Assembly: GCA_963722555.1 (NCBI GenBank)
Contig: CAVRNQ010000007.1
Coordinates: 1,240,001-1,304,000 of the forward strand
Length of the DNA stretch: 64,000 bases
Direction of reading: 5' to 3'
Source: Bog-366 sp963722555
GTDB lineage: Bacteria; Acidobacteriota; Terriglobia; UBA7540
This document shows, piece after piece, positions 42,724 through 51,955 of this stretch. The notes beneath the pieces were generated by a model. That model was not told the origin of the DNA, did not search any database, and worked only from the letters and a program-made list of their open reading frames with translations. How positions within the stretch are numbered: the first letter of the stretch is position 1; every line of letters starts with the position of its first letter. The position numbers were made by a program, and so were the translations under genes.

Positions 42724-43812
42724 TCACGAAACTTGCGCCAGGACGCTTTGGACGGCTTCCTTCACCTGGTCGAAGGTTACCGATAGAATGCACTCGGGTT
42801 GGGCAAACTGGTAGCAGCGGTCTCCGGGGCAGGGATTGCAAGCGAAAGGATTTTGCACCACGCGTGCGGCGGGGTTCGAGTCTTGCCGCGGCCAGGGACC
42901 CCAGATCGGCGAACTGGAAGACCCGAAGATAACCACCACGGGCCGCGCCAGGGCTGCGGCCATGTGGGCGGGACCGCTGTCGTTCCCCACAAACAGGCGC
43001 GCGCCGGCGAGGGCCGCGGCGAATTGTGCCAGGCTCGCCCCCTCCAGCCGCCGGACCGGCGCCGGGGAGGCTTTCTCCACCGCGTCGAGCACTCCCGATT
43101 CTCCCGGCCCGCAGGAATAGATGGGCACGAGGCCCGCGGCCTTCTCCAGGCGGGCGCCGATTTGCGCAAATCTCTCCGGCGCCCATTCCTTCGTTCGGTA
43201 GAGCGCAGTGGGATGAACGATGGCGTAGGGCTGCCCGGACGCGATCCCCAGGCTCGCCCGCCTGGCGTCCCACCACGCCGCTTGCCCTGCACCCGAGAAA
43301 AGCTGGGCGCGGGGGATTTCCTTCTGCGGCAATCCCAGATAAAAAAACGCCGCGGCCTGATGCTCAGCCGTGTGCAGGAAAGGCTTGTGGAGAATGGTCC
43401 GGGCGTCCGGAACCAGCAGGTGATACAGACCCGGCGCCCGGTAATGAGCGAAGCCTACGCGCCAGCGGGCTCGACTCCAACGAGCGAGTTGCCGGCTGGT
43501 GGGGCCGCCGTGCAGGCTAAGGCAGATGGAGAAGGCTTGCCGGCGCATCTTGCGGATAACTTCAAAACGTGAGCGAAGCTTGTTCCAGCCTGCGCCCTCG
43601 CCGGGAGTGAGAATCTCCTCCACGCTGGGGTTCCCTTCCAGAAGTTGGCGAAAGCGGGCTTCGAGCACTACGGATACGCGCAGGTCGGGCCGCCACTCCT
43701 TCAAGAGGCGCAGCGCGGGTGTCAGCAGGATTGTGTCGCCGATGGACCGGAGGCGAATGATGAGAACGCGAGCTCCAGGTGGGAGGCTGGGAAGGAGGGA
43801 AGCCGCATTCAT
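42724..43812 (-). CDS. Glycosyltransferase family 9 (heptosyltransferase-like)
   Basis: 362 residues. The N-terminus RVLIIRLRSIGDTILLTPAL and the C-domain donor-binding block FVGNDSGPAHMAAALARPVVVIFG are the GT9 hallmarks. Members add heptose to LPS inner core from ADP-heptose. Other sugar donors are possible. Near the C-terminus CNPCPGDRCYQFAQPECI carries four cysteines in the pattern seen in many heptosyltransferases. Third in a minus-strand row with the Trm112-like and GH57 genes; 32 bases after the Trm112-like stop. Confidence 0.9.
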   Translation of the reverse strand: MNAASLLPSLPPGARVLIIRLRSIGDTILLTPALRLLKEWRPDLRVSVVLEARFRQLLEGNPSVEEILTPGEGAGWNKLRSRFEVIRKMRRQAFSICLSLHGGPTSRQLARWSRARWRVGFAHYRAPGLYHLLVPDARTILHKPFLHTAEHQAAAFFYLGLPQKEIPRAQLFSGAGQAAWWDARRASLGIASGQPYAIVHPTALYRTKEWAPERFAQIGARLEKAAGLVPIYSCGPGESGVLDAVEKASPAPVRRLEGASLAQFAAALAGARLFVGNDSGPAHMAAALARPVVVIFGSSSSPIWGPWPRQDSNPAARVVQNPFACNPCPGDRCYQFAQPECILSVTFDQVKEAVQSVLAQVS

Positions 43813-43844
43813 GTTTTGTCAGAAAACTCGCTGCGCACCGGGCG

Positions 43845-44018
43845 TCACTCCGCTTCGACCTTGGCTTCGTCGATAAGCATGACCGGGATATCGTCGTGGA
43901 TGGGATAGACGCGCCGGCATTGGGCGCACCTAAGACCCTGCGCGTCAGGCGTGAGTTGAACCGGCGCCTTGCAAGCCGGGCAGACCAGGATGTCGAGCAA
44001 CTCTTGAGGTACGGCCAT
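43845..44018 (-). CDS. Trm112/YcaR-family small zinc-ribbon protein
   Basis: 57 residues, MAVPQELLDILVCPACKAPV then a CAQC pair and YPIHDDIPVMLIDEA, the full Trm112/UPF0434 pattern with two CxxC zinc knuckles (C13/C16, C31/C34). GGAGGG precedes the ATG by about seven bases. In proteobacteria ycaR commonly sits by LPS genes such as kdsB, and here it is directly upstream of a heptosyltransferase. Trm112 proteins activate methyltransferases in other organisms, but the partner here is unknown. Confidence 0.9.
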   Translation of the reverse strand: MAVPQELLDILVCPACKAPVQLTPDAQGLRCAQCRRVYPIHDDIPVMLIDEAKVEAE

Positions 44019-44082
44019 ACGAACCCTCCCGCAGCAGCGAATCTAGCAGAGGCGGCGAGCGAATTCAAGCCACACCGCACCC

Positions 44083-46257
44083 TCAGTACTCGGGCCCGGC
44101 CGGTATCTCCCAGGGGGCGATTTCCGCCTGCAGAACACAGGTTACGTTGCGCCAGGAGGGAGGATCAATTTTCCATACCGCCAGGATGGCTGAGCCCTGG
44201 TAAACGCGTTCAAATCCCAGCTCGGATTGAGAGATGGTTTCAATCGGAACGATCCACCAACGCGCCTGCGGCCGCGCCTCGAGCGTAATCTTCACGCGCT
44301 GCCATTCGTCCACCAGCACCAGTTTGGCGGAATCGATCTCGCCGCGAAACTCCAGCGGGCGGCGGATTTCATTGGCCAGGATGTAGCGGTCGTGAGCGTC
44401 CGGCGCGAGCAGATTCAAGACTAATTCCAGGCCCGTCGCCATGCCCGCGGGGCAGGAGCGATCGGTGGAGAAGGAGGACCGGCACTCAATCTGCCAGGTC
44501 GAACCCGAGACCCTGGAAGTGAGGGTCTTGAGCGCCTCGACCTGCATCGCGCAACCGTTCGCCTGAACCTGTGTGCGGTTGCGCAATTCGACCGCGGCGG
44601 CGGGGGCTTTGAGGGGAGTCGCCCGCCAGGGCCCGCGCGCCAGGATTTCGTTCTCGCCCAGTTGGAGGTACTCAAAATCCTGCCAGCGCTTGGCCCCGGG
44701 AAAGAGATAGGTGCGAAAGGCATGCCGCGCGTAGCGGTCGTACCGGAGCAGCGCCTCGAGGTGCGATTCCTTGCTGAGCACCACGTCGTGGATGGAAGCG
44801 GGGCCTTCGCGCGGCGCCTGCTTGGAAGCCACATGCTTCCGGACGAGCGCGTGGTAGGGCTCCGGGCGGCGCATCAGGGAATTGACCAGCTCCACCTGGG
44901 CGGGCTTGTAGCGCAGGCTCGAGACCGTTCCGCCGTCCGCCGGGTGCAGGATCATGCCGGCAATATTCTGGCGGAGCAGGATTTCTTCCTGGCCGTCCAT
45001 ATCGAAGTCCGTCGTCACGATCTCGGCCTGGGCAGCGGCGCCTGGGCCCGCAACGCGGTCCAGCAGAGATTCGGCCTGGATGAGGTGACGAAGCACCGCG
45101 CTGCGCAAGTGCGGCGCATAGAGGCCACCGAATACCCCGTGCCAATAAGGGTCATTGCACTGGGCGGCCAGCAGGTGGGTGTGCGCCTCAGCGAGCACCT
45201 TTGTCTTTTTTGCGTCACCCGTCGCGGCGGCGTTCAGCATCTGCAGGCGTTGGCTCTCCCTCAGCACCTGCTTCTGGATCTGATTGGCCTCGGCGTACTT
45301 GCTCAGGAAATTGCGCCACAATCCTCCCCGCAGAAAGCGTCGCAATCGCTCGCCATTGGGCAAGCGTTCGCTTTCCTCCAGGCAGGCTTTGAAGTCGGTG
45401 GAAGCGGCGGGGGGCAATGCCCACTCCATCATCTCCGCGTAGGAGGCGGTGGGCAGATAAACCCGTCCCAGCGGCGCGTGGGAGCGGAGATAATCGGAGA
45501 CGGTGGTGGTCTCCAGCCAGTCCTGGCAGCTCTCCACCGCCGTGAGAAATCGTTCCAGCCAGCCGTTCTTGAAAACGTGATCGTATGTCCCCGGCCAGAC
45601 GCCGAATTTCTCGCAGTCATCGCCCATAGCAAAGAGCGCGCCGGGTTGGTCAACTCCTTCGCGCAGGATGCGTATTGTCTCCGCCGGCTCCTGGAAGGGG
45701 ATGGTGTAGCGAAAAGCTTTCAGGCTGGGGACGAGGCGCAGCGCCCGGCCATCTTCTTCGGTCACGTAGGTGCCGCGCAGTTGACCAGGTTGTAAACCCG
45801 CGGCCAGGAAGTGCGTATCGTCCAGCACGACGTACTCGACGCCCGCTTCCGCCAGGGGGCGCGGGAGGGTGGGCTCCCAGACGCGCTCGGCAATCCAGGC
45901 GCCCCGCGGCGCCGCTCCGAAGTGGTGGCGAATGTAGTCGGCCAGCTTCCGCAGTTGGGCGATCTTATCCACATCCGGGATGGCGGGCAGGATGGGCTCG
46001 TAGTAGCCGCCGCCCACCAGTTCGACCTGACCGCGCTTGGTAAGTTCGCGAAGCTGCTGGAAGTATTCCAAGTGGTGCTTTTCCAGCCACTCCAGCAGGA
46101 TGCCGGAGAAATGCAGGCTCAGGCGGATGCGCGGGTGCTGTAAGAGCGCGCGCACGAAAGGCGCATAGGATTTTTGATAGGCGTCTTCGATCACCTGATC
46201 GAAGTTCCCCACCGGCTGATGAGAGTGGATGACGAGCGCGAAGGAGACTTTGTGCAA
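44083..46257 (-). CDS. GH57 4-alpha-glucanotransferase/alpha-amylase-like enzyme
   Basis: About 724 residues from a TTG at 46257 (GGGAGG nine bases upstream; a TTG ten codons earlier is also possible). Begins KVSFALVIHSHQPVGNF, as in Thermococcus 4-alpha-glucanotransferase. The catalytic nucleophile is expected to be E124 in AWIAERVWEPT and the acid/base D214 in AMGDDCEKFGVWP. These positions nearly coincide with E123 and D214 of the archaeal enzyme and support this start. DUF1925- and DUF1926-like domains follow. Likely remodels alpha-glucan storage. No glycogen genes are adjacent. Confidence 0.93.
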   Translation of the reverse strand: MHKVSFALVIHSHQPVGNFDQVIEDAYQKSYAPFVRALLQHPRIRLSLHFSGILLEWLEKHHLEYFQQLRELTKRGQVELVGGGYYEPILPAIPDVDKIAQLRKLADYIRHHFGAAPRGAWIAERVWEPTLPRPLAEAGVEYVVLDDTHFLAAGLQPGQLRGTYVTEEDGRALRLVPSLKAFRYTIPFQEPAETIRILREGVDQPGALFAMGDDCEKFGVWPGTYDHVFKNGWLERFLTAVESCQDWLETTTVSDYLRSHAPLGRVYLPTASYAEMMEWALPPAASTDFKACLEESERLPNGERLRRFLRGGLWRNFLSKYAEANQIQKQVLRESQRLQMLNAAATGDAKKTKVLAEAHTHLLAAQCNDPYWHGVFGGLYAPHLRSAVLRHLIQAESLLDRVAGPGAAAQAEIVTTDFDMDGQEEILLRQNIAGMILHPADGGTVSSLRYKPAQVELVNSLMRRPEPYHALVRKHVASKQAPREGPASIHDVVLSKESHLEALLRYDRYARHAFRTYLFPGAKRWQDFEYLQLGENEILARGPWRATPLKAPAAAVELRNRTQVQANGCAMQVEALKTLTSRVSGSTWQIECRSSFSTDRSCPAGMATGLELVLNLLAPDAHDRYILANEIRRPLEFRGEIDSAKLVLVDEWQRVKITLEARPQARWWIVPIETISQSELGFERVYQGSAILAVWKIDPPSWRNVTCVLQAEIAPWEIPAGPEY

Positions 46258-46538
46258 TTCTGCGGCCCTCCCTGAGGGGCGAGGCAACTCCCAACAAACT
46301 AAGGATAGAATGGAACCCTGGGTTTCGCCACTACGAAATATCTTATTGTTACGATAGGTGGCGCGTTGTTATCGACATAGGCACAGGGGTAAGGCATTGA
46401 CACCTCGTTTCTTCTAATCGGCAGATCCGCTGGTCTCCTGTAGCCGAAATCCGTTGAATAATTCGCCTCTGGCACCAGGCGCGCACCTGCAACCCCGAAG
46501 GGCGGGGGAATTTGGCCCAGATTTCTCACCACGGGTTT

Positions 46539-46712
46539 GGAAGGGCGGGGCTTTACAGGCTGCGGAAAAACTCTTCCGTGCTGTCATCCTGAGCGAAGCG
46601 AAGGACCCCTGTATTTGAATTTTCAAGCAAATACAGAGGTCCTTCGTCGGCTTCGCCTCCTCAGGATGACAGTGTGAGGGGTTTTTCCGCAGCCTCTGAA
46701 GCCCCGCCCTTC
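46539..46712. repeat. Nested hairpin repeat, near-copy of 19736-19926
   Basis: Shares outer GGGCGGGGCTTTACAGGC arms, GTCATCCTGAGCGAAGCGAAGG and the TATTTGAATTxTCAAGCAAATA centre with the 19.7-kb copy. The gap 46258-46861 shows nothing else except AT-richer sequence at 46330-46400. Confidence 0.88.
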
Positions 46713-46861
46713 CGCCTGCCCCCAAAACCCTTCCAATTGGCCGCTTTCCCAGAACTTGGGAGGGCAAGGAGGCAACCTTCTCGCGCCCGGGCGTGATAAG
46801 ATTTGCTCGCAGGGGCCCATTCATGCGGTGACTTAACCAGCCTGTCACTGTGGGAGGAGAC

Positions 46862-48004
46862 GTGATCGACCCTAAAGCGTTGCGGGCTTATTGCGAAGCG
46901 CAGAAGGACGCGCTCCTTGGTTGTTTGCGGCAGGCGGTGGAGATTGAATCCCCGAGTCAAAACAAAGTTGCTGTGGATCGCCTGGCGAACTTTTTTGCGC
47001 GAGAGTTCAAGAAGCGGGGCGCCGAAGTTCGCCTGCTTCCCCACGCCACGGCGGGCTCGGCCGTGGTGGCGGAGTTCTGGGGAGAGGCGCGCCGCGAGCG
47101 GCCGATCCTGCTGCTCGGCCACCTGGACACGGTCTGGGAGGTCGGCACGCTGGCCGCCATGCCCTTTCTGGTGCACGCCGGGCGCGCCTACGGACCGGGC
47201 ATCTACGACATGAAAGCCGGCATCGTGTGCGGCCTCTGGGCGGTGCGGGCTCTCCAGGCGTGCAAGATAACTCCTCCTGGCCCGGTGCGCTTCTTCCTGA
47301 ACGCCGACGAAGAAGTATCCAGCGTTGCCTTTCGCAAGGAAATGCTCGCGGAAGCCCAGCAGGCCCGTGCCGTGCTGGTGCTGGAGCCCGCAGCGGCGCA
47401 CGGGGCACTGAAAACCGCCCGCAAAGGGGTGGGAGAATTCACCGTCACGGTGCGCGGCCGCTCCGCTCACGCCGGGGTCAATCCCTCGGCGGGCGTGAAT
47501 GCGATCTCCGAGATGGCTCGCCAGATCCTGCGCATCGAAAAGCTGGCACGCCCCCGGCGGGGACTGACCCTCTGTGTAAATGTTATTCAGGGCGGTACAC
47601 GCTCAAATGTTATTCCTGAACTTGTTACGGCAAGTGTTGACGTGCGCGTCCCGACGGCGCGCGACCGCCTATGGATTGAAAGGAAGATGCGCGCCTTGCG
47701 GCCCGTTCACCCCGAGGCCAAACTGGAAATTGCGGGCGGGATCAACCGCCCGCCCATGGAGCGAAAAATGGCGATCGCTCTGTTTCGTAAGGCCAGGGAG
47801 TGGGGGCGCCAAATGGGTCTGGATTTGAAAGAAGCGGCAACCGGAGGGGGCTCCGACGGCAACTTAACCGCTGCCCTGGGGATTCCCACGCTCGACGGCC
47901 TGGGCGGAACGGGAGATGGCGCCCACGCGCGCCACGAGCACGTCATCATCCGCGAGTTGCCCCAGCGGGCGGTGCTGCTGGCGGCGCTGCTTGCTTCACT
48001 CTAA
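46862..48004 (+). CDS. M20-family metallopeptidase (carboxypeptidase G2-like)
   Basis: 380 residues from a GTG preceded by GGGAGGA; the frame is open four codons further up. Metal-site motifs of M20: GHLDTVW with the first His-Asp, GPGIYDMKAG with the bridging Asp, and NADEEVSS with the catalytic Glu pair. The dimerisation domain contains GRSAHAGVNPSAGVNAI. The final ligand region is GGSDGNL... and ARHEHVIIREL. Resembles glutamate carboxypeptidase (CPG2/PepV type). True substrate unknown. Located alone on the plus strand. Confidence 0.92.
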   Translation: MIDPKALRAYCEAQKDALLGCLRQAVEIESPSQNKVAVDRLANFFAREFKKRGAEVRLLPHATAGSAVVAEFWGEARRERPILLLGHLDTVWEVGTLAAMPFLVHAGRAYGPGIYDMKAGIVCGLWAVRALQACKITPPGPVRFFLNADEEVSSVAFRKEMLAEAQQARAVLVLEPAAAHGALKTARKGVGEFTVTVRGRSAHAGVNPSAGVNAISEMARQILRIEKLARPRRGLTLCVNVIQGGTRSNVIPELVTASVDVRVPTARDRLWIERKMRALRPVHPEAKLEIAGGINRPPMERKMAIALFRKAREWGRQMGLDLKEAATGGGSDGNLTAALGIPTLDGLGGTGDGAHARHEHVIIRELPQRAVLLAALLASL

Positions 48005-48019
48005 GAAAAGATCCGGAGC

Positions 48020-48287
48020 CGGATGGCCTCCGGAATGCCGTTGCCGGTACCCTCGTTCAACTGGACGAGGGGGCTGCCCGAAAACTGCGGAGGTTCTGAT
48101 CGACGGCGCCTACGCGGGCACAGTCGCGAGCCTGAAGGGCAGCCTATGGCTCGACCCGGGCGCCTACAATCTCTGCATCAAGGCCGCAGGCCACGCGGAT
48201 TACTGCCGCCGCATCTATGTGCTGAGTGGTAAGAATCTCACGGTTCTCGCCAAACTGGCGCCCGTGCCTGTGGAGGTGAACCCATGA
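48020..48287 (+). pseudogene. PEGA-domain fragment without a start, probably frameshifted
   Basis: Frame ending at the TGA 48285-48287 encodes a recognisable PEGA unit: EVLIDGAYAG, then LWLDPGAYNLCIKAAGHADYC. No plausible start codon lies in that frame ahead of the domain. A second frame over 48005-48096 gives GTLVQLDEGAARKLRRF and stops. A one-base frameshift near 48080-48096 would join the two. The stop overlaps the next ATG (ATGA), so this was or is the first gene of a two-gene unit. Could instead be a sequencing error. Confidence 0.5.
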
Positions 48288-48964
48288 AACCGGCCATCAT
48301 TCTGACCTTATTGGCAATCTTAACCCTGCCGTTGCTGGCGGGCGACCAGAAGGGCACCGTGCCCCGGGGCGCGGCCTCGAGCTATGCGGCCCATGCCGAG
48401 GCCGACGGCGCCTCGATCGGCGCTGCGCTCCTCACGCCGCGGGACGTCCACAAAGCTTTCAGCACGGATCTCACCCGTTGCTGCCGGGTGGTCGAGGTGG
48501 CGCTCTATCCTGGTAAAAACAAGCCGCTGGATGTCTCCCCTGACGATTTCGTCCTGCGTCTGGCGGGCACGGACACGGCGGTGAAACCGTCGAGCGCCCG
48601 ACTGCTCGCGGCACAACTTCAGAAGAAGAACGCGGACTCCGTGGGCGTCAATCCCATCACCGAGGCCCACGTCGGCTACGAGTCGGGCATCGACCCGATG
48701 ACCGGTCAACGCGTCCACGGTGTTGACACAGGGGTGGGTGTGGGCGTCGGCGTCGGGCGCGGCCCAGGGGCGGGTCCGGCCTCGACCATTCGCGACCGCG
48801 ATGTGATGGAACTGGAACTGGACGAGAAATCCCTTCCGGAGCAAACGGCGGCGGCGCCCGTGGCCGGCTATCTCTACTTCTCACTTTCCAAGGACAACAA
48901 GAAGGCCGCTCACCAGCTTGAGTACACCCTCAACGGCCAGAAGGTGTCGCTGAAACTCGATTAG
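48284..48964 (+). CDS. Secreted protein of unknown function
   Basis: 226 residues with signal peptide (IILTLLAILTLPLLAG). No known domain. The middle segment (CCRVVEVALYPGKNKPLDVSPDDFVLRLAG) resembles beta-sandwich periplasmic proteins that bind or present a cofactor, but this is weak. A short Gly/Val run (TGVGVGVGVGRGPG) separates the beta region from a C-terminal segment ending VSLKLD. The start overlaps the PEGA stop, so the two genes were coupled. Confidence 0.72.
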   Translation: MKPAIILTLLAILTLPLLAGDQKGTVPRGAASSYAAHAEADGASIGAALLTPRDVHKAFSTDLTRCCRVVEVALYPGKNKPLDVSPDDFVLRLAGTDTAVKPSSARLLAAQLQKKNADSVGVNPITEAHVGYESGIDPMTGQRVHGVDTGVGVGVGVGRGPGAGPASTIRDRDVMELELDEKSLPEQTAAAPVAGYLYFSLSKDNKKAAHQLEYTLNGQKVSLKLD

Positions 48965-49077
48965 CCCGCTAAGACAACACGGCGCATTGTGCGCGAGCGG
49001 CGCATAGTGTGTCTTTCATGTGTGCCCCGCCCCCATCACTGAAGAAAGTGATACATTTGAGGACATGTCACCATGCG

Positions 49078-49412
49078 CCCTTCGCTGTCATCCTGAGCGT
49101 TGACAGCCTTTCGGCTGCCCATGATGGGCAGAAACTCGATGAGGAGAACCCATCACTCAAACTGTCATCCTGAGCAGCAGCGAAGGATCTGCATGGGTTT
49201 TCAGTAACAAAGACAAATGCAGATCCTTCGTCCCGAAAGAACCGGGACTCAGGATGACAGTGTCAGCGATGGTGAATCGAATTGACTTACGCGCCGAGTT
49301 TCTGCAGAGCGGAGCGAAGGATCTTGCTCTGTGTTTTTGTGTGAAAGAGCAGAGGCAAGGCGAGATGCTTCGCTGCGCTCAGCATGACATCGCTGCTCTA
49401 AGGACGACAGCG
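49078..49412. repeat. Cluster of GTCATCCTGAGC hairpin repeats
   Basis: Two units: 49085-49265 and 49310-49410, with TGTCATCCTGAGC / GACTCAGGATGACAG arms and internal hairpins. A block shared with 56011-56057 (TTGACAGCCTTTCGGCTGCC) lies at 49102-49122. The rest of 48965-49620 contains no gene. Confidence 0.8.
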
Positions 49413-49621
49413 AAGGGCTGTCCTTGCCGAAGTCTGCCACGCTGATGCCCGCGGGGCTGGAATCCTTCATCGGGAAACCAACGCCCATTCCCCCCACCCT
49501 CAAGAAGTGGGTAGCCACGACGAGCGTTCTTCTCGTCGTGGGCGTTTGCATTTCCCACCCTGACGGACCCACGGCAAATCTGAAAAACGGATTTGCCGAG
49601 GCTACCCCTTATTTATTTATC

Positions 49622-49650
49622 TTGACAAAGGTATCATTGTGATATAGACT
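49622..49650 (+). promoter_or_regulatory. Strong candidate sigma-70 promoter
   Basis: TTGACA (49622-49627), 17 bases, TAGACT (49645-49650), 28 bases before the ATG of the next gene. The best -35/-10 match noticed in the window. Confidence 0.65.
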
Positions 49651-49678
49651 ATAGCGGAGTTGGATGTGTGGTACTGCC

Positions 49679-50029
49679 ATGTCCCTGCGTAAGTCTCCCA
49701 CCTTAACACCCGCCCGCTTGGAAGCTAACCGGCGCAACGCCCGGAAATCCACCGGCCCGCGCACAGCTCGGGGGAAAGCTTGGTCGCGGCTGAACAGCCT
49801 GCGGAGCGGAGCGCGGTCCAGCCTCTACCAGGGCCTATGGCGGGCCTTGTGCGACGCACCCCCCTGCCAGATGGCAAGTACTGCGCGCGCCACCCTTACC
49901 CCCCAGCTAGCGTCCCACCCCCTGTTTGCCGAGGCTGTTGATATGTTTGTGGAAGCGGAAATCGCGGTCGTGGAGGAGAGCCGATGGCTGCGCGAGACAG
50001 CGGAGTCCCGCAGAACAAAAAGATGTTAA
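49679..50029 (+). CDS. Small protein with the N-x-x-NARKSTGPRT motif, unknown function
   Basis: 116 residues from ATG 49679. The N-terminal half carries the motif LEANRRNARKSTGPRTARGK followed by SRLNSLRSG, found in a large uncharacterised group in Acidobacteriota, Planctomycetes and other bacteria with very many copies per genome. The rest is shorter than in typical members, so it may be truncated. The gene has its own consensus-like promoter and is followed by an AT-rich stretch, hinting at acquisition with foreign DNA. Function unknown. Confidence 0.7.
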   Translation: MSLRKSPTLTPARLEANRRNARKSTGPRTARGKAWSRLNSLRSGARSSLYQGLWRALCDAPPCQMASTARATLTPQLASHPLFAEAVDMFVEAEIAVVEESRWLRETAESRRTKRC

Positions 50030-50230
50030 TCATATGCGAGCGAAGCCTGAATGTCCTTTAGAATCAACAATGGACCTGGAACCTCCGGCTATATTATTGA
50101 TGGATAATGGTTTACATGAATCAGTGATAAAAGCAATTAAATCAGCATGTTATGGACAAGAAGCGGTTTACCTGCCTTGTTTCCGACGATTTTGCTGATG
50201 GATAAGGGCTTATCGTGATCAATCATAACC
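50030..50230. other. AT-rich island
   Basis: A stretch of about 200 bases is visibly poorer in GC than its surroundings (for example GGCTATATTATTGATGG, AAAAGCAATTAAATCAGC). No convincing gene. A short frame from 50070 (MDLEPPAILLMDNGLHESV) is unrecognised. 50231-50376 also shows nothing. Confidence 0.5.
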
Positions 50231-50376
50231 GCCTGGGGTTCAAAGGGTCATGCACGGGGAAGGGCCGAGCTGGGGTCGATTCTGCCTCTGGGTCGGCGTG
50301 GGCAAATCAATATCCAATCCCTTGGTCTGAGAAAAACCGCGGAATCGGGTACCCGAGTCCGCTCCACACGCTCCCA

Positions 50377-51792
50377 CTACGAACCGTATCGTTTTACGAT
50401 ATAGCTCGTGACTTCCTGTTCGAAGGTGGGGTCACTCAGGCGAAGCTCATCCTGCAAGAGTCCGTTGAAGTCGGAGGAGGGCATGAGTTTCAGCATGCGG
50501 CGGACTTCTCCCATGCCGAAAGTGTCGCGGAGGTATTCGATTGCGGCGAGAGACTTGGCGTACACAAAGCCCACTTGGTCCTGCGAAAGGTCCACAAAAG
50601 GCGTTTCCAGGGATGCCAAGGCGGGGATTTTGCCGGCGGCCAAGGCTCGGGCCAGTTGGGTGCCAAGGGCCGCGGTGGTGGCGCCTTCCTCGATCTGCGC
50701 CATGCCCTCGTTGAACCAAGTGGGGCAGCGGCCCAGGGTGATCTGGCGGATGAACGAATGGGTCAGCTCATGTTTCAGCACGCGCGCCAGTTCCGGGGTC
50801 ATCATGGTGAGGCCCGAGATGGGGACGCGGATTTTTCCGTCGTTCAAGGCTCCCACCCAGGACGGCGAACGGGTGATATCGCGGAAGGCCTGAGTGGGGT
50901 AGAGAATGACGACAATCACCTCGGAGGGGGAATAATCCAGGTCGAGCGTCAGGTTCTGGAAGGAGCCTTCCAGGCTGTTCAGAATCTCGCCGCTCAACTT
51001 CTCGGCCTGTTGGCCTTCGTAGCGGAGCAGGAAATGTTCGCTGCGCAGCTCGGAGTATGAGCCCGAAACATCCCGCTCGCGTTCCACTTTCTCGACCGCT
51101 TCGCGCAGGCGCGGATTGTCCTCCAGGGTAAGTGCTTTGTTCCATTCCGCGAGGGCCTGATCGAGGTCTTCCATCCCGTAGTAGTCGGAGCCCAGGAGCA
51201 CGCGGAAGTCCGGCGACTGTGGGTAGCGGTCGGCCTCCGGCCGCAGCAGATCGAGCGCTTCCAGGTAATGATCCTGCTTCGTCAGGAGGTATCCCAGGCC
51301 GAGTGTCAGGGCCTGGTCGTGGGGCAGAACCTTAATCGCCTCACGATACTTCAAGATAGCCGCGTCCGGGTCACCCTGACGCGTGAGGAAAACCGCCGCC
51401 TGCTGGTAGGCGCGCTTGAGCTGATGGAGGTTCTCGGGCGAGGGGTTATGGGCAGCTTCCCCGGCCAGCCGCCTGAGGTAGGCTTCATCCACGGCGCCGT
51501 CATGAATGACCGCCGACCCTTCTTCCCCGGCCGCCTCCGGGGGCGCGGGGAGCTCAAGCGCGAGTTCGCGAGTCGGCCGGGAGCCCTCCGGTTGCAACGG
51601 AGCAGGCGCGGACTTTTCAATGCGCTCCACCGCCGACCTGGGGAGAGCGAATTCGCCCCCGCCCATCTCGTAGAAGATCTGTTTCGTATCTTCTTTTGTG
51701 ACGGGGGCAACGATCTTGCCACCGTTTTTTAGATAGATAATATCTGCAAGCAGCAGGGCAGGGCAAAGCAAGAGGGTCAAGGCCAGAAACAT
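50377..51792 (-). CDS. Secreted TPR protein with peptidase-MA-like (DUF1570) domain
   Basis: 471 residues from ATG 51792, which has GGAGG six bases upstream and gives a clean signal peptide (FLALTLLLCPALLLA); earlier in-frame ATGs lack this. Domains: a short beta segment (IIYLKNGGKIVAPVTKED), TPR-like helices at about 125-245, then a gluzincin-type peptidase domain with HELTH and the third ligand Glu in WFNEGMAQIEEG (peptidase MA / DUF1570). Likely a periplasmic zinc protease or inactive relative. It converges at neither end with a known operon and is divergent from the M1 peptidase gene. Confidence 0.85.
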   Translation of the reverse strand: MFLALTLLLCPALLLADIIYLKNGGKIVAPVTKEDTKQIFYEMGGGEFALPRSAVERIEKSAPAPLQPEGSRPTRELALELPAPPEAAGEEGSAVIHDGAVDEAYLRRLAGEAAHNPSPENLHQLKRAYQQAAVFLTRQGDPDAAILKYREAIKVLPHDQALTLGLGYLLTKQDHYLEALDLLRPEADRYPQSPDFRVLLGSDYYGMEDLDQALAEWNKALTLEDNPRLREAVEKVERERDVSGSYSELRSEHFLLRYEGQQAEKLSGEILNSLEGSFQNLTLDLDYSPSEVIVVILYPTQAFRDITRSPSWVGALNDGKIRVPISGLTMMTPELARVLKHELTHSFIRQITLGRCPTWFNEGMAQIEEGATTAALGTQLARALAAGKIPALASLETPFVDLSQDQVGFVYAKSLAAIEYLRDTFGMGEVRRMLKLMPSSDFNGLLQDELRLSDPTFEQEVTSYIVKRYGS

Positions 51793-51955
51793 CCGCACCC
51801 TCCAGACTGCCGGGGGGTGCGCCACGCCCCTGCGAGTGCGAAAGTACTCAGCCATCCTCCCGGCATCATACAACAGTGCCCGGAGCTCCGTCGAGTTGAG
51901 GAAGCAGCAACTTCCGCGCTACAGTAGGGGAAAGGAATTGGGAGGAGGGAGTAAC

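Noticed and set aside
44662..45795. 377-codon plus-strand frame within the GH57 gene
   Set aside because: The minus strand encodes GH57 with both catalytic motifs; the plus-strand reading has none.
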